Below, in pieces: positions 10,070 through 18,714 of a stretch of DNA of 64,000 nucleotides. The notes below the pieces were generated by a model. That model was not told where the DNA came from. It made no database searches and was given only the letters and a program-made list of their open reading frames with translations. A program made the translations under genes and the position numbers. This stretch comes from an uncultured Verrucomicrobiales bacterium (GTDB lineage Bacteria > Verrucomicrobiota > Verrucomicrobiia > Verrucomicrobiales > Akkermansiaceae). The first letter of the stretch is position 1; every line of letters starts with the position of its first letter. The stretch covers positions 1 to 64,000 of the forward strand of contig CAMQZC010000005.1 of the NCBI GenBank assembly GCA_947039485.1. Reading direction: 5' to 3'.

Positions 10070-10813
10070 TTAGCTCCAAGCGATGGCATCAATAGCGCTG
10101 CGCATTTCCCTGACTGCAGATTGGAGCCCGATGCTCAGTGCGCGTGCGATGATTGTATGGCCGATATTGAGCTCCTGGATATGGGGGATGCTGGCGAGCT
10201 CTGCGAGGTTACTCAGCTGGATGCCATGTCCTGCGTGGATCTCGAGTTGGATGGATTGAGCGTATTGGGCTGCGGTGATGAGTCGCTCAGTCTCGACTTG
10301 GCGTTGCTCGCCGAGATTGTTGGCAAAGCAGCCAGTGTGTAGTTCAATCATGGTGGCTCCTACAGCCTTTGATGCTTCGACTTGGTTGAGGTCGGGGTCG
10401 ATGAACATGCTAACTTGGCTGCCATTGGCCTTGAGTTGGGCGATGAGGGGCTTGAGTTCTTCAATGCGGCTGGCTACATCGAGTCCTCCTTCTGTGGTGA
10501 CTTCTTCTCGTCGCTCGGGGACGAGGCAGACGTAGTCGGGGCACAACTCAAGGGCAAATTCTAGCATGGACTGCGTGGCTGCCATCTCAAGGTTGAGCGG
10601 CAGGGCTATCTCACGTCGCACGATGCGGGCATCTTCCTTTTGCATGTGGCGCAGGTCTTCGCGTACGTGGATGGTGATGGAGTCCGCTCCGCCTGCTTGG
10701 GCGGCTTGGGCTGCGCTGAGGATGCAGGGCTCGACGTTGTGAGAGTCGAGCATGCTTGAGTAGCGCGCTTGGCGCAGGGTGGCGATATGGTCAATATTAA
10801 CTCCGAGTAGCAT
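10070..10813 (-). CDS. pdxJ: Pyridoxine 5'-phosphate synthase
   Basis: LGVNIDHIATLRQAR...GADSITIHVREDLRHM...AGHGI...ELNIGHTIIARA. Confidence 0.97.
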   Translation of the reverse strand: MLLGVNIDHIATLRQARYSSMLDSHNVEPCILSAAQAAQAGGADSITIHVREDLRHMQKEDARIVRREIALPLNLEMAATQSMLEFALELCPDYVCLVPERREEVTTEGGLDVASRIEELKPLIAQLKANGSQVSMFIDPDLNQVEASKAVGATMIELHTGCFANNLGEQRQVETERLITAAQYAQSIQLEIHAGHGIQLSNLAELASIPHIQELNIGHTIIARALSIGLQSAVREMRSAIDAIAWS

Positions 10814-10840
10814 GGTGTGTGTGGGTGTTGGTTTGAGTAT

Positions 10841-10880
10841 AAAAAAAGCCCCAGCCGCGGCTCACGCTGCTGCTGGGGCT
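10841..10880 (-). terminator. Terminator downstream of purH
   Basis: AGCCCCAGC...GCTGGGGCT hairpin with adjacent A/T tract. Confidence 0.7.
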
Positions 10881-10900
10881 GAGTTGAAATAGGGTTGTCT

Positions 10901-12466
10901 TTAGTGCAGGAAGTGACGGGCGCCCGTGAAGATCATGGCGATGCCTGCTGCATCAGCGGCGTCGATTACTTCTTGGTCACGGATGGAGCCACCGGGCTGG
11001 ATGCATGCGGTAGCACCTGCCTCAATGGCTGCGGTGAGACCATCTGCGAAGGGGAAGAGTCCATCAGAAGCGATGACGCTGCCCTTGAGCTCGATGCCTG
11101 CTTGACCGGCTTTCCAGACGGCAATCTTAGCGGAGTCAACGCGGCTCATTTGCCCTGCGCCTATGCCGAGTGTGCCGTTCTTGTCTGAGAAGACGATGGC
11201 GTTGGAGTGTACTTGCTTGCAGACGCGCCATGCAAAGCTGAGAGCCTCAAGCTCTTCAGCGGTGGGGACGCGTTTGGTGACTACTTTGTCCTCAAGCTTC
11301 TCAAGACCCAGAGCGATGTCGTCGCGCTTCATGGTCATGATGCCACCTGGAGCGGAGCGGATGATGGGCTGCTTGCAGTAGATCTTCCATGCGTCCATGT
11401 CGATGCGCATGATGCGGCAGTTCTTTTTCTTTTGCAGGATGGCACGTGCTTCAGGCTCGTAGTCAGGGGCGATAATCACGTCGGTGAAGATTGCGCCAAC
11501 GATGCGTGCGAGCGCTACGGTCATGGTGCGATTCATGACGATGACACCGCCAAAGGGGGCTTGTGTGTCGGTCTGATAGGCGCGCTTCCAAGCTTTGACG
11601 AGGTCTTCGTCATCTTGACCAACACCGCAGGGGTTGGTGTGCTTGAGGATGCCGACTGTGGGGCGGCGGAAGTTCATGATCAGGGAGGCTGCTGCCTCGA
11701 CGTCAAGGATGTTGGTGTAGGAGAGTTCTTTGCCTTGAAGTTGGGTCACGATGCCATCAAAGTTGCCAAAGAGTGTGCTGGGTTGGTGAGGGTTGTCACC
11801 GTAGCGCAGGGTCTGGGCGAAAGGCAGGGAGAGACAGAAGTTGTTCTTTGTGCACTCCTCGGAGCGATGGCCGAGATAGTTGGAGATTGCGGTATCGTAG
11901 GTTGATGTGCGCAGGAAGACCTTGATGGCGAGTTTTTCGCGTGTCTTGAGGGTTGTGTTACCCTGATGGTTTTCCATCTCTTCAAGGATGGTGTCGTAGT
12001 CTGCGGGGTCGGAGACGACGGTGACGGAGCTGTAGTTCTTGGCTGCGGAGCGCAGCATAGAAGGACCACCGATGTCAATTTTCTCAATAGCTTCGGCAAG
12101 TGTGACACCTTCTTTAGCGATTGTTTCCTCAAAGGGGTAGAGGTTCACGCAGACGAGATCGATTGTAGGGATGTCGTTGGCTGCTGCTTGTTGTTGGTGT
12201 TCTTCGAGGTCGCGACGCTGGAGGAGTCCACCGTGTACCTTGGGGTGCAGGGTCTTGACGCGGCCATCAAAGAGCTCAGGAGCTCCTGTGTAGTCGGAGA
12301 TTTCCACGACGGGGAGACCGAGGTCTTGGAGGTACTTGCAGGTACCTCCTGTGGAGATGAGCATGACACCCTGGGCGAGGAGTCCCTGGGCAAATTGTTC
12401 GAGCCCACTCTTGTCGGAGACAGAGATGAGGGCGCGCGTGATTTTGGCTTGTTGAGTTGTTTCCAT
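10901..12466 (-). CDS. purH: Bifunctional AICAR formyltransferase/IMP cyclohydrolase
   Basis: [18 protein letters not shown]...[11 protein letters not shown]...LRYGDNPHQ...[10 protein letters not shown] motifs. Confidence 0.97.
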   Translation of the reverse strand: METTQQAKITRALISVSDKSGLEQFAQGLLAQGVMLISTGGTCKYLQDLGLPVVEISDYTGAPELFDGRVKTLHPKVHGGLLQRRDLEEHQQQAAANDIPTIDLVCVNLYPFEETIAKEGVTLAEAIEKIDIGGPSMLRSAAKNYSSVTVVSDPADYDTILEEMENHQGNTTLKTREKLAIKVFLRTSTYDTAISNYLGHRSEECTKNNFCLSLPFAQTLRYGDNPHQPSTLFGNFDGIVTQLQGKELSYTNILDVEAAASLIMNFRRPTVGILKHTNPCGVGQDDEDLVKAWKRAYQTDTQAPFGGVIVMNRTMTVALARIVGAIFTDVIIAPDYEPEARAILQKKKNCRIMRIDMDAWKIYCKQPIIRSAPGGIMTMKRDDIALGLEKLEDKVVTKRVPTAEELEALSFAWRVCKQVHSNAIVFSDKNGTLGIGAGQMSRVDSAKIAVWKAGQAGIELKGSVIASDGLFPFADGLTAAIEAGATACIQPGGSIRDQEVIDAADAAGIAMIFTGARHFLH

Positions 12467-12689
12467 TTGCTTCCTTGGAGGTTAGGAGGGTGAAGACCCT
12501 TGCGGAGACAACGGTACACCTAAGAGGTTAAAAAAGCAAGCTCAAATGAAAGCTCTTTCTTGGCATGAGGATGATGTGCTCATGCTAGCTGGTATGGCAA
12601 AAGGGGGAGTGCGGATGCTCAGGGGGGCGTGGTCTCAATCCCTTCTGGGGCTGAGAGCGCTTGAGCTTGCTAGAAAACGGGGTTTTCCT

Positions 12690-13490
12690 TTAGCTGCTGC
12701 GCAGCGCGTCGCAGCCTAGGGCTTGCACCTTCTCCCACTTGATTGTGCCGAGGATGGCTTGCTCGGTGTAGTGGAGGGCGTGCTCTACGGCGGTTTCTAG
12801 TGTCTCTCCTTTTGCTAGTCCTGCGGCGATGGCGGCAGAGAGTGTGCAGCCTGTCCCATGGGTGCTGACGTTGTTGACGCGTGGATGGCTCCAGCTGCGG
12901 ATGCTCCCGTCTGCGTTGCAGAGGACATCGCTACAGTGCTCTCCCTCAAGGTGTCCTCCTTTGGCGAGTACGGCGCAGTTGTATTTCTCTTGGAGTGCTT
13001 GCGCGGCAGCGCTGAGTTCATCGACGCTTGTGATGCTTTCCCAGCCGAGCAGGGCTAGGGCTTCATCAATGTTGGGGGTGAGGATGCTGCAGCGCGGCAT
13101 GATCATTTGCTCGTAGATGTCAATGGCTTCACGTTGCATGAGGGATTCTCCTGCGGTGGCGATCATGACGGGGTCGACGATGAGGGCTCCTTGGTAGTTG
13201 CTGCGCTCAAGTTGCTCTGCGACGGCTCGGACGATGTCGCAGGAGTAGAGCATGCCTGTCTTGATGGCTCCTACGGGGTAGTGCTTGAGGCAGAGGGCTA
13301 GCTGGCCAGCGACAAAGCTGGCGGGCATGGGGATGATTTCTTCGACAATGCCCGGGACTTCACTGACGGCGCAGGTGAGCGCGGTGAGTGGGTAGCAGCC
13401 CAAGGAGAGGGCTGCTTTCATGTCGGCTTGGAGCCCTGCTCCAGCAGAGCAGTCAGAGCCAGCGATGCTGATGATGACGGGTTGGCTCAT
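12690..13490 (-). CDS. thiD: Hydroxymethylpyrimidine/phosphomethylpyrimidine kinase
   Basis: ISIAGSDCSAGAGLQADMKAALSLG...STHGTGCTLSAAIAAGLAKG. Confidence 0.95.
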   Translation of the reverse strand: MSQPVIISIAGSDCSAGAGLQADMKAALSLGCYPLTALTCAVSEVPGIVEEIIPMPASFVAGQLALCLKHYPVGAIKTGMLYSCDIVRAVAEQLERSNYQGALIVDPVMIATAGESLMQREAIDIYEQMIMPRCSILTPNIDEALALLGWESITSVDELSAAAQALQEKYNCAVLAKGGHLEGEHCSDVLCNADGSIRSWSHPRVNNVSTHGTGCTLSAAIAAGLAKGETLETAVEHALHYTEQAILGTIKWEKVQALGCDALRSS

Positions 13491-13498
13491 GCTGTGCT

Positions 13499-14905
13499 TT
13501 AGCTGAGGGCTAGTTCGAGGGCGGAGGCGACACGCAGGAGGCCTGTCTCTGCAAAGTGGGGTGCTTGCAGCTGGATGCCGATGGGGAGTCCGCTTTGCTG
13601 AGGGTAGGGGATGCTGATAGCTGGCAGTCCTGCCAAGTTGGCTGGGATGGTGTAGATGTCAGCGAGGTAGGTTTGCAGGGGGCTGAGGCTCTCGTCCTTG
13701 AGTCGGGGGGCTGCGGTGGGGCTGCTGGGTCCGATGATGTAGTCGACTTGGGCAAAGGCGTTGTTGAAGTCTTGCGCGACGAGGGCACGTACTTTTTGGG
13801 CGCGTGTGTAGTAGGCATCGTAGAAGCCACTGCTCAGGACGTAGGTGCCTAAGATGATGCGGCGCTTGACTTCTGCTCCAAATCCCTCACTGCGGCTGCG
13901 TGAGTAGAGGTTATCGAGGCTGGTGTTGCCAGCTGTGCGGTGCCCGTAGCGGATGCCATCAAAGCGGCTGAGGTTCGAGGAGGCTTCGGCGCAGGCGATG
14001 ATGTAGTAGGTGGAGACGACGGCTTCGGCTCGGGGGAGTGATATTTCTACGATTTGGGCACCGAGTTCTTCGAGTGCTTTGATGCTGCCTGCGAGGGCGG
14101 CGCTGACGGCAGGGTCGTTGCCGCTGCTGAGGTATTCCTTGGGTACTCCGATTTTGATGCCGGCGATGCTTTGCCCTATTTCGGCGCTAAAGTCGGGGGT
14201 TTCGCGTTTGCTGCTGGTGCTGTCCTTAGGGTCGTAGCCGCAGAGGCAGTTGAGCATGAGGGCGGCGTCTTGGACGTTTTGGCTGAGGGGTCCAATTTGG
14301 TCGAGGGAGGAGGCAAAGGCGACGAGACCGTAGCGCGAGATGCGTCCGTAGGTGGGTTTGATGCCGACGATGCCACAGTGGCTGGCTGGCTGGCGGATGG
14401 AGCCGCCTGTGTCGGAGCCGAGGGCTGCGATGGCGATGCCTGCTGCTACGGCTGCTGCGGAGCCACTTGAGGAGCCGCCGGGGACGTGTAGGGGGTTGTT
14501 GGGGTTGAGGGTGGCTCCAAAGGCGGAGTTCTCACCGTGGGAGCCCATAGCGAACTCGTCCATGTTGGTGTTGCCAAAGGTGATGGCGCCGTTCTTGTGC
14601 AGATTGTTGATGCTGCTAGCGTTGTAGGGAGCAACAAAGTCCTCTAGCATGCGGGAGGAACAGCGCGCTGGCTGACCCTTGACGCAGATATTGTCTTTGA
14701 TTGCGATGGGGATGCCTCCGAGCGGCTTGCTGATGTCGGCGCTTGCGGCTGCGACAAGCGCGGCTTCTTTATCCCACGAGATGTAGGCGTTGAGGCTGGG
14801 GTTGAGGGCCTCGATTTTTGAGGCGAGCTCTTGCACGAGTTCAACGGGGCTGATGGCTCCGCTGCTCAGTTGCTGTTTCCAATGGCTGATTGTTCCAAAT
14901 TTCAT
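13499..14905 (-). CDS. gatA: Asp-tRNA(Asn)/Glu-tRNA(Gln) amidotransferase subunit A (start probably MKFGTISHWK; ORF extends to 14947)
   Basis: Amidase signature GGSSSGSAAAVAAGIAIAALGSDTGGSIRQPASHCG. Confidence 0.95.
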   Translation of the reverse strand: MKFGTISHWKQQLSSGAISPVELVQELASKIEALNPSLNAYISWDKEAALVAAASADISKPLGGIPIAIKDNICVKGQPARCSSRMLEDFVAPYNASSINNLHKNGAITFGNTNMDEFAMGSHGENSAFGATLNPNNPLHVPGGSSSGSAAAVAAGIAIAALGSDTGGSIRQPASHCGIVGIKPTYGRISRYGLVAFASSLDQIGPLSQNVQDAALMLNCLCGYDPKDSTSSKRETPDFSAEIGQSIAGIKIGVPKEYLSSGNDPAVSAALAGSIKALEELGAQIVEISLPRAEAVVSTYYIIACAEASSNLSRFDGIRYGHRTAGNTSLDNLYSRSRSEGFGAEVKRRIILGTYVLSSGFYDAYYTRAQKVRALVAQDFNNAFAQVDYIIGPSSPTAAPRLKDESLSPLQTYLADIYTIPANLAGLPAISIPYPQQSGLPIGIQLQAPHFAETGLLRVASALELALS

Positions 14906-14927
14906 GTGGTTAGCTGGGAGTGGGTGC

Positions 14928-15227
14928 TTAGCTGTGGGCTGATTCAACGACCTTGGGGACGCGGATTTGTCCCTCGGCGCAGGCTGGCGCGTTGGCCATG
15001 GCCTCGTCGTTGCTCAGGCCGCTGCTGCAGTTGTCGGCGCGCAGGGCGTCCATGTCGGGCAGGGGGTGGCTCATGGGGGCGATGCCTTCGACGTCCCATT
15101 CGTTGAGTTGTTCAACGTGGGCGAGGATTTGGTTGAGATCTTGGCTGAAGCGTGCGATTTCCTCATCGCTGAGCTCGAGCTTAGCGAGTTTGGCGATGTA
15201 GGTGACGTCGATTTGATTGTCGGGCAT
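14928..15227 (-). CDS. gatC: Asp-tRNA(Asn)/Glu-tRNA(Gln) amidotransferase subunit C (start MPDNQIDV; ORF extends to 15419)
   Basis: VTYIAKLAKLELSDEEIARFSQDLNQILAHVEQLNEWDVEGIAPMSHP. Confidence 0.93.
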   Translation of the reverse strand: MPDNQIDVTYIAKLAKLELSDEEIARFSQDLNQILAHVEQLNEWDVEGIAPMSHPLPDMDALRADNCSSGLSNDEAMANAPACAEGQIRVPKVVESAHS

Positions 15228-15234
15228 ATTGCGA

Positions 15235-15498
15235 TTAGTGTTGATTGAGCAGGGTGAGGCAGAGTCGGAAGATGCCGTAGATGCTAGCGCAGAGGGCGAG
15301 CAGCACGATGATGTTCTCCCCAAGGATGCTCTTAGCATGGCTTTTCTCGCGCTTGATGGCGACGCGCTTGCGGCTTTGGTTGTGTTGGCGCCTCTCGATG
15401 ACTTCCTCTGGGGCATCAAGGGTGTTGTAGAGCTCAGCGATGTTGGGGGTGTCGATGTTGAGTGCTCGACGGCGACGGCGGTTTCGTTCTATGGACAT
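15235..15498 (-). CDS. Small hypothetical protein with C-terminal TM segment
   Basis: 87-aa ORF immediately upstream of gatC, basic N-terminus, hydrophobic C-terminus. Confidence 0.55.
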   Translation of the reverse strand: MSIERNRRRRRALNIDTPNIAELYNTLDAPEEVIERRQHNQSRKRVAIKREKSHAKSILGENIIVLLALCASIYGIFRLCLTLLNQH

Positions 15499-15519
15499 GC
15501 TAGTAGTGAGAGCTTCTCT

Positions 15520-16173
15520 TTATTTGTTGATGAGGCTGGCTACGCCCCATGTCATCAGAATGAGGAGAAAGAGGGGGAGGTGGAAGAAGAGTCCGCTGAG
15601 GAGTTGTTCCTTGAGTTTCGCCCAGCTGAGGGCGTTGGCCTCGGCATCGCCTGGTTTTTTGTCAAAGAGTTTGCTGTGGCGCAGCTGCCGCCCATAGACG
15701 TAGGCTTCATCGTAGTCGTTCTCAGCGCGCTCAAGCTTGGGCAGGGCCTCTCTCAGGCGATCGCTGAGTCCCTCGGGGCTCCACTGCTGGGGTTGCATGG
15801 CTGAGAGGATTTTGAGGTGCCCGTGGAGGCAGCCTTGGATTTGCTCAAGGCTTTGCTCCTCGCGTTCCAGCGAGTCGATCTCCATCTCAATGCGCTTGAG
15901 ACAGTTGCTGATTTTAGTGCCAACTTCGTTGAGGTTCTCGCTAAAAAAGGTTTTTTGGAGGGTGATTTTCTCGAGATCGCGGCGTTGTTCTACCCATTCG
16001 GCGTGTCGCTGCTCGTAGTAGGCGGCTTGCGCTCGGGCTTCTTCAACTTGCAGTCGCGTTTGCTCCGCATGATGCTCCTCCCCATCTCCTACTCGGGTAT
16101 TGAGTTCCATTTGGCGCGGATGTGCGCGCTCTTGGCTGGGATGGTATTCGGGCATGGCTAAAAAGTCTTTCAC
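15520..16173 (-). CDS. Hypothetical coiled-coil protein with C-terminal TM anchor
   Basis: 217 aa; long Glu/Gln/Arg coiled coil and a terminal hydrophobic segment LFFHLPLFLLILMTWGVASL. Confidence 0.65.
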   Translation of the reverse strand: MKDFLAMPEYHPSQERAHPRQMELNTRVGDGEEHHAEQTRLQVEEARAQAAYYEQRHAEWVEQRRDLEKITLQKTFFSENLNEVGTKISNCLKRIEMEIDSLEREEQSLEQIQGCLHGHLKILSAMQPQQWSPEGLSDRLREALPKLERAENDYDEAYVYGRQLRHSKLFDKKPGDAEANALSWAKLKEQLLSGLFFHLPLFLLILMTWGVASLINK

Positions 16174-16260
16174 GAAAGTTAAACAAATGTACGCTATTTG
16201 TCAAGGTTATATCCGTAAAAATAGGGATTAGGCTGCTCTGCTGTCTCAGAAATAGAACAT

Positions 16261-16286
16261 CCTCGCTGGTATAGGCACCAGCGAGG
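16261..16286 (-). terminator. Hairpin between two hypothetical genes
   Basis: CCTCGCTGGT-ATAGGC-ACCAGCGAGG. Confidence 0.5.
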
Positions 16287-16310
16287 ATGGAAAATTGACT
16301 GTTGAGTCGC

Positions 16311-16646
16311 TTAGCGTACTTCGTAGATAGCAGGGTCGCGGGGGGTCTCTTGGTTGCGCTCACAAGGGGGCAACATGTTATTGAGGCTGCGCTTGATGAT
16401 GGTTTTCTTGAGGCCTTCATCATTTGCCTTGGTGATATCCTTGGCGTTCTGGATGTCTTGCTCGCGTTGGTTTTCGGCCTCGGCCTTAGCGTCGTTGTAT
16501 TCCTTGAGGCTTGCTTGCTGTTGTGGCGTGGCTACTGACTGGAGTGAATCCGCAGAGAGGTCTTTGACCGAGATGGCTGGGGCTGCTTGTAATAAGCTGC
16601 TGCTGGCGGCAATTAGGATGATGGTGAGAAAATGAGAGGCTTTCAT
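16311..16646 (-). CDS. Small secreted hypothetical protein
   Basis: 111 aa with signal peptide MKASHFLTIILIAASSSLLQAAPA. Confidence 0.6.
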   Translation of the reverse strand: MKASHFLTIILIAASSSLLQAAPAISVKDLSADSLQSVATPQQQASLKEYNDAKAEAENQREQDIQNAKDITKANDEGLKKTIIKRSLNNMLPPCERNQETPRDPAIYEVR

Positions 16647-16776
16647 GGCTGATATTTATCAGCATTATAGAGAAATTGCGGCTCATGTCAAGGGGATTTT
16701 ACGGGACTGTTTGCAAAAAATCGCACAGCAATTGTATCTTGATGGCTTAGAGTGGGTCTGTGATTGGCACGCCAAA

Positions 16777-16804
16777 GAGCCATGCACCTTGAGATGCATG
16801 GCTC
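16777..16804 (-). terminator. Hairpin downstream of rpsI
   Basis: GAGCCATGCA-CCTTGAGA-TGCATGGCTC. Confidence 0.55.
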
Positions 16805-16834
16805 GTAAGAGGCTTGATAGCGCTCGGAAGCGGC

Positions 16835-17242
16835 TTAACGCTTGCTGAACTGGAAGCGCTTACGTGCACCAGGTTGACCTGGCTTTTTGCGCTCCTTCAT
16901 GCGAGAATCACGGGTCATGAGACCTTGCTCGCGGAGTTTGATGCGGTATTCTTCGTCAACGATCACGAGGGAACGTGCGATAGCGAGGCTCATTGCGCCT
17001 GCTTGACCGTGGATACCACCACCTTTGGCGACGATGCGAACATCGTAGCGCTTCATGGTGTTTGTGGCGTAGAATGCTTGGAGAACGGTGTTCTGCAGGG
17101 CGTCTGAAGGAAGGTATTCTTCAAAACCGCGGCGATTGATGGTAATCTTGCCGGATTGGCCTTCTTCGACGGGTGTCAACCATGCGTGAGCGATGGCGTT
17201 CTTGCGGCGACCTGTTGCGTTGTAAGGAGTAACTGTGCTCAT
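16835..17242 (-). CDS. rpsI: 30S ribosomal protein S9
   Basis: NATGRRKNAIAHAWL...C-terminal PGARKRFQFSKR. Confidence 0.97.
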   Translation of the reverse strand: MSTVTPYNATGRRKNAIAHAWLTPVEEGQSGKITINRRGFEEYLPSDALQNTVLQAFYATNTMKRYDVRIVAKGGGIHGQAGAMSLAIARSLVIVDEEYRIKLREQGLMTRDSRMKERKKPGQPGARKRFQFSKR

Positions 17243-17261
17243 ATACTTGTTATTTTAGAGT

Positions 17262-17690
17262 TTAGAGGGTGACAGTTGCTGGGTTTTGAGCAGTGTGAGG
17301 ATGCTCGGAACCTGCAAATACCTTAAGGCGTACGCACTGAGCGCGACCTTGACGAGTATGAGGAACCATGCCGTGTGTGGCAAGTTCAACAATCTTTTCA
17401 GGGTGCTTCTGGCGAAGCTTAGAAGGAGTAGTTACAACTTGGTTACCTACATAGCCCGTGTAGCGGGTGTAAATCTTTGCACGCTCTTTGTTACCGCTGA
17501 GTGTTACTTTGTCAGCATTGATAACAATTACGTAGTCACCACAGTCGACGTGTGGTGTGAAAATTGTTTTGTCCTTGCCGCGAAGGATGCGAGCTGCTTT
17601 TTCAGCAACTTGGCCGAGCACCTGCTTGGAGGCGTCGATGATGTACCATTTGCGCTCAATGTCCTGGGGCTTGGCAGAGAAGGTTTTCAT
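17262..17690 (-). CDS. rplM: 50S ribosomal protein L13
   Basis: KWYIIDASKQVLGQVAEKAARILRGKDKTIFTPHVDCGDYVIVINADKV. Confidence 0.97.
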   Translation of the reverse strand: MKTFSAKPQDIERKWYIIDASKQVLGQVAEKAARILRGKDKTIFTPHVDCGDYVIVINADKVTLSGNKERAKIYTRYTGYVGNQVVTTPSKLRQKHPEKIVELATHGMVPHTRQGRAQCVRLKVFAGSEHPHTAQNPATVTL

Positions 17691-17921
17691 ATTTTATTTT
17701 GTGTTTCCAGTTTTGGCTTGTGCCATCGAACCTCTTAGTTCGGGGCAGCTAATCTACTCCTATTGGAGTCTTTTGTCAATCGCATTTTACCAAAAGCAGC
17801 ATTTTTTTTTAATTTTGGCTTTATATTATGAAAAAGCGCTTGCAATACGCCTTGTCTGACATTACACTATCCACAGCCGCACTGTCGTATTTTAGTCAGC
17901 GCGCAATAACAAATATTCAAG

Positions 17922-18260
17922 ATGGCAACTCCCCCCCCACGCGGCAATAGAACTCCTCAACGCAAGAAATCAAAGAGCCGTGGTAAAGGCGGTGGTGGAC
18001 GTCGTCGCTTCCAACCTTCTGCTCCACGAGCCAAGGATGAGAATGACACAGAGAGCGAAATTGAAATGGAGGGCGTAATCTCTTCAGTGCTCGCTGGTAC
18101 AATGTTCCGAGTCAAGGTGCCTAGCGGTCATGAGTTTCTCGCTCATATCTCTGGCAAGATGCGCAAGCGTTTCATCCGCCTTGTTGTGGGTGACCGTGTG
18201 AAGATTGAGGTCTCTCCTTATGATATGAGCAAGGCTCGTATCACTTTCCGACTTGCTTAA
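17922..18260 (+). CDS. infA: Translation initiation factor IF-1 with a long basic N-terminal extension
   Basis: C-terminal ~70 aa is canonical IF-1 (MEGVISSVLAGTMFRVKVPSGHEFLAHISGKMRKRFIRLVVGDRVKIEVSPYDMSKARITFRLA). Confidence 0.93.
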   Translation: MATPPPRGNRTPQRKKSKSRGKGGGGRRRFQPSAPRAKDENDTESEIEMEGVISSVLAGTMFRVKVPSGHEFLAHISGKMRKRFIRLVVGDRVKIEVSPYDMSKARITFRLA

Positions 18261-18287
18261 GTTTTTTACTTAACTTTTTTTCGACAG

Positions 18288-18319
18288 CAGCTGCTCCTTC
18301 TCGGGGTGGCTGTTTTTTT
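18288..18319 (+). terminator. Terminator after infA
   Basis: CAGCTGCTCC-TTCTC-GGGGTGGCTG then T7. Confidence 0.7.
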
Positions 18320-18660
18320 GTCCCCAGTGGGGGGATCGGGGGCTTTGACCATGCTCTGAGCATGGCGGGCGTGTCTTTGGCTTCTCCTTGACGGGCTAGG
18401 GATGGTTGTGAGAAGGATTCTGTCGCGATGATGGGCGCCGATAGTTGCCTGCTGTGCTTCTTGTGGCTCTGAATAAGGGGGGATTGCTCGGCTGGGTGTC
18501 TCTAACAGGCTTTAAGGGCTATCCTGAGGGCAGGAAGGCGGCTCTAGCCGTGTCTCGGATGAGCATCGGCTCTAAGATAGCGTGGGCTGTTACTTCTTGC
18601 CGCGCCAATGTGCTTTGTTTTTTACCCCTTCCTTGGGGCATGGATGTGTTTAGAACGCAA

Positions 18661-18691
18661 AAAGCCGCGCAACCTGAGGCTGCGCGGCTTT
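18661..18691 (-). terminator. Terminator after the symporter gene
   Basis: AAAGCCGCGCA...TGCGCGGCTTT hairpin. Confidence 0.75.
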
Positions 18692-18714
18692 GAATCTTGT
18701 TCTAATGGGTTCTA

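Noticed and set aside
14928-15419. 163-aa version of GatC
   Set aside because: Family similarity starts at MPDNQID (15227); the extra 64 residues are antisense-like low-complexity sequence.
18445-18693. 82-aa plus-strand ORF between infA and the symporter terminator
   Set aside because: No recognisable motifs, runs into the symporter terminator, likely spurious.
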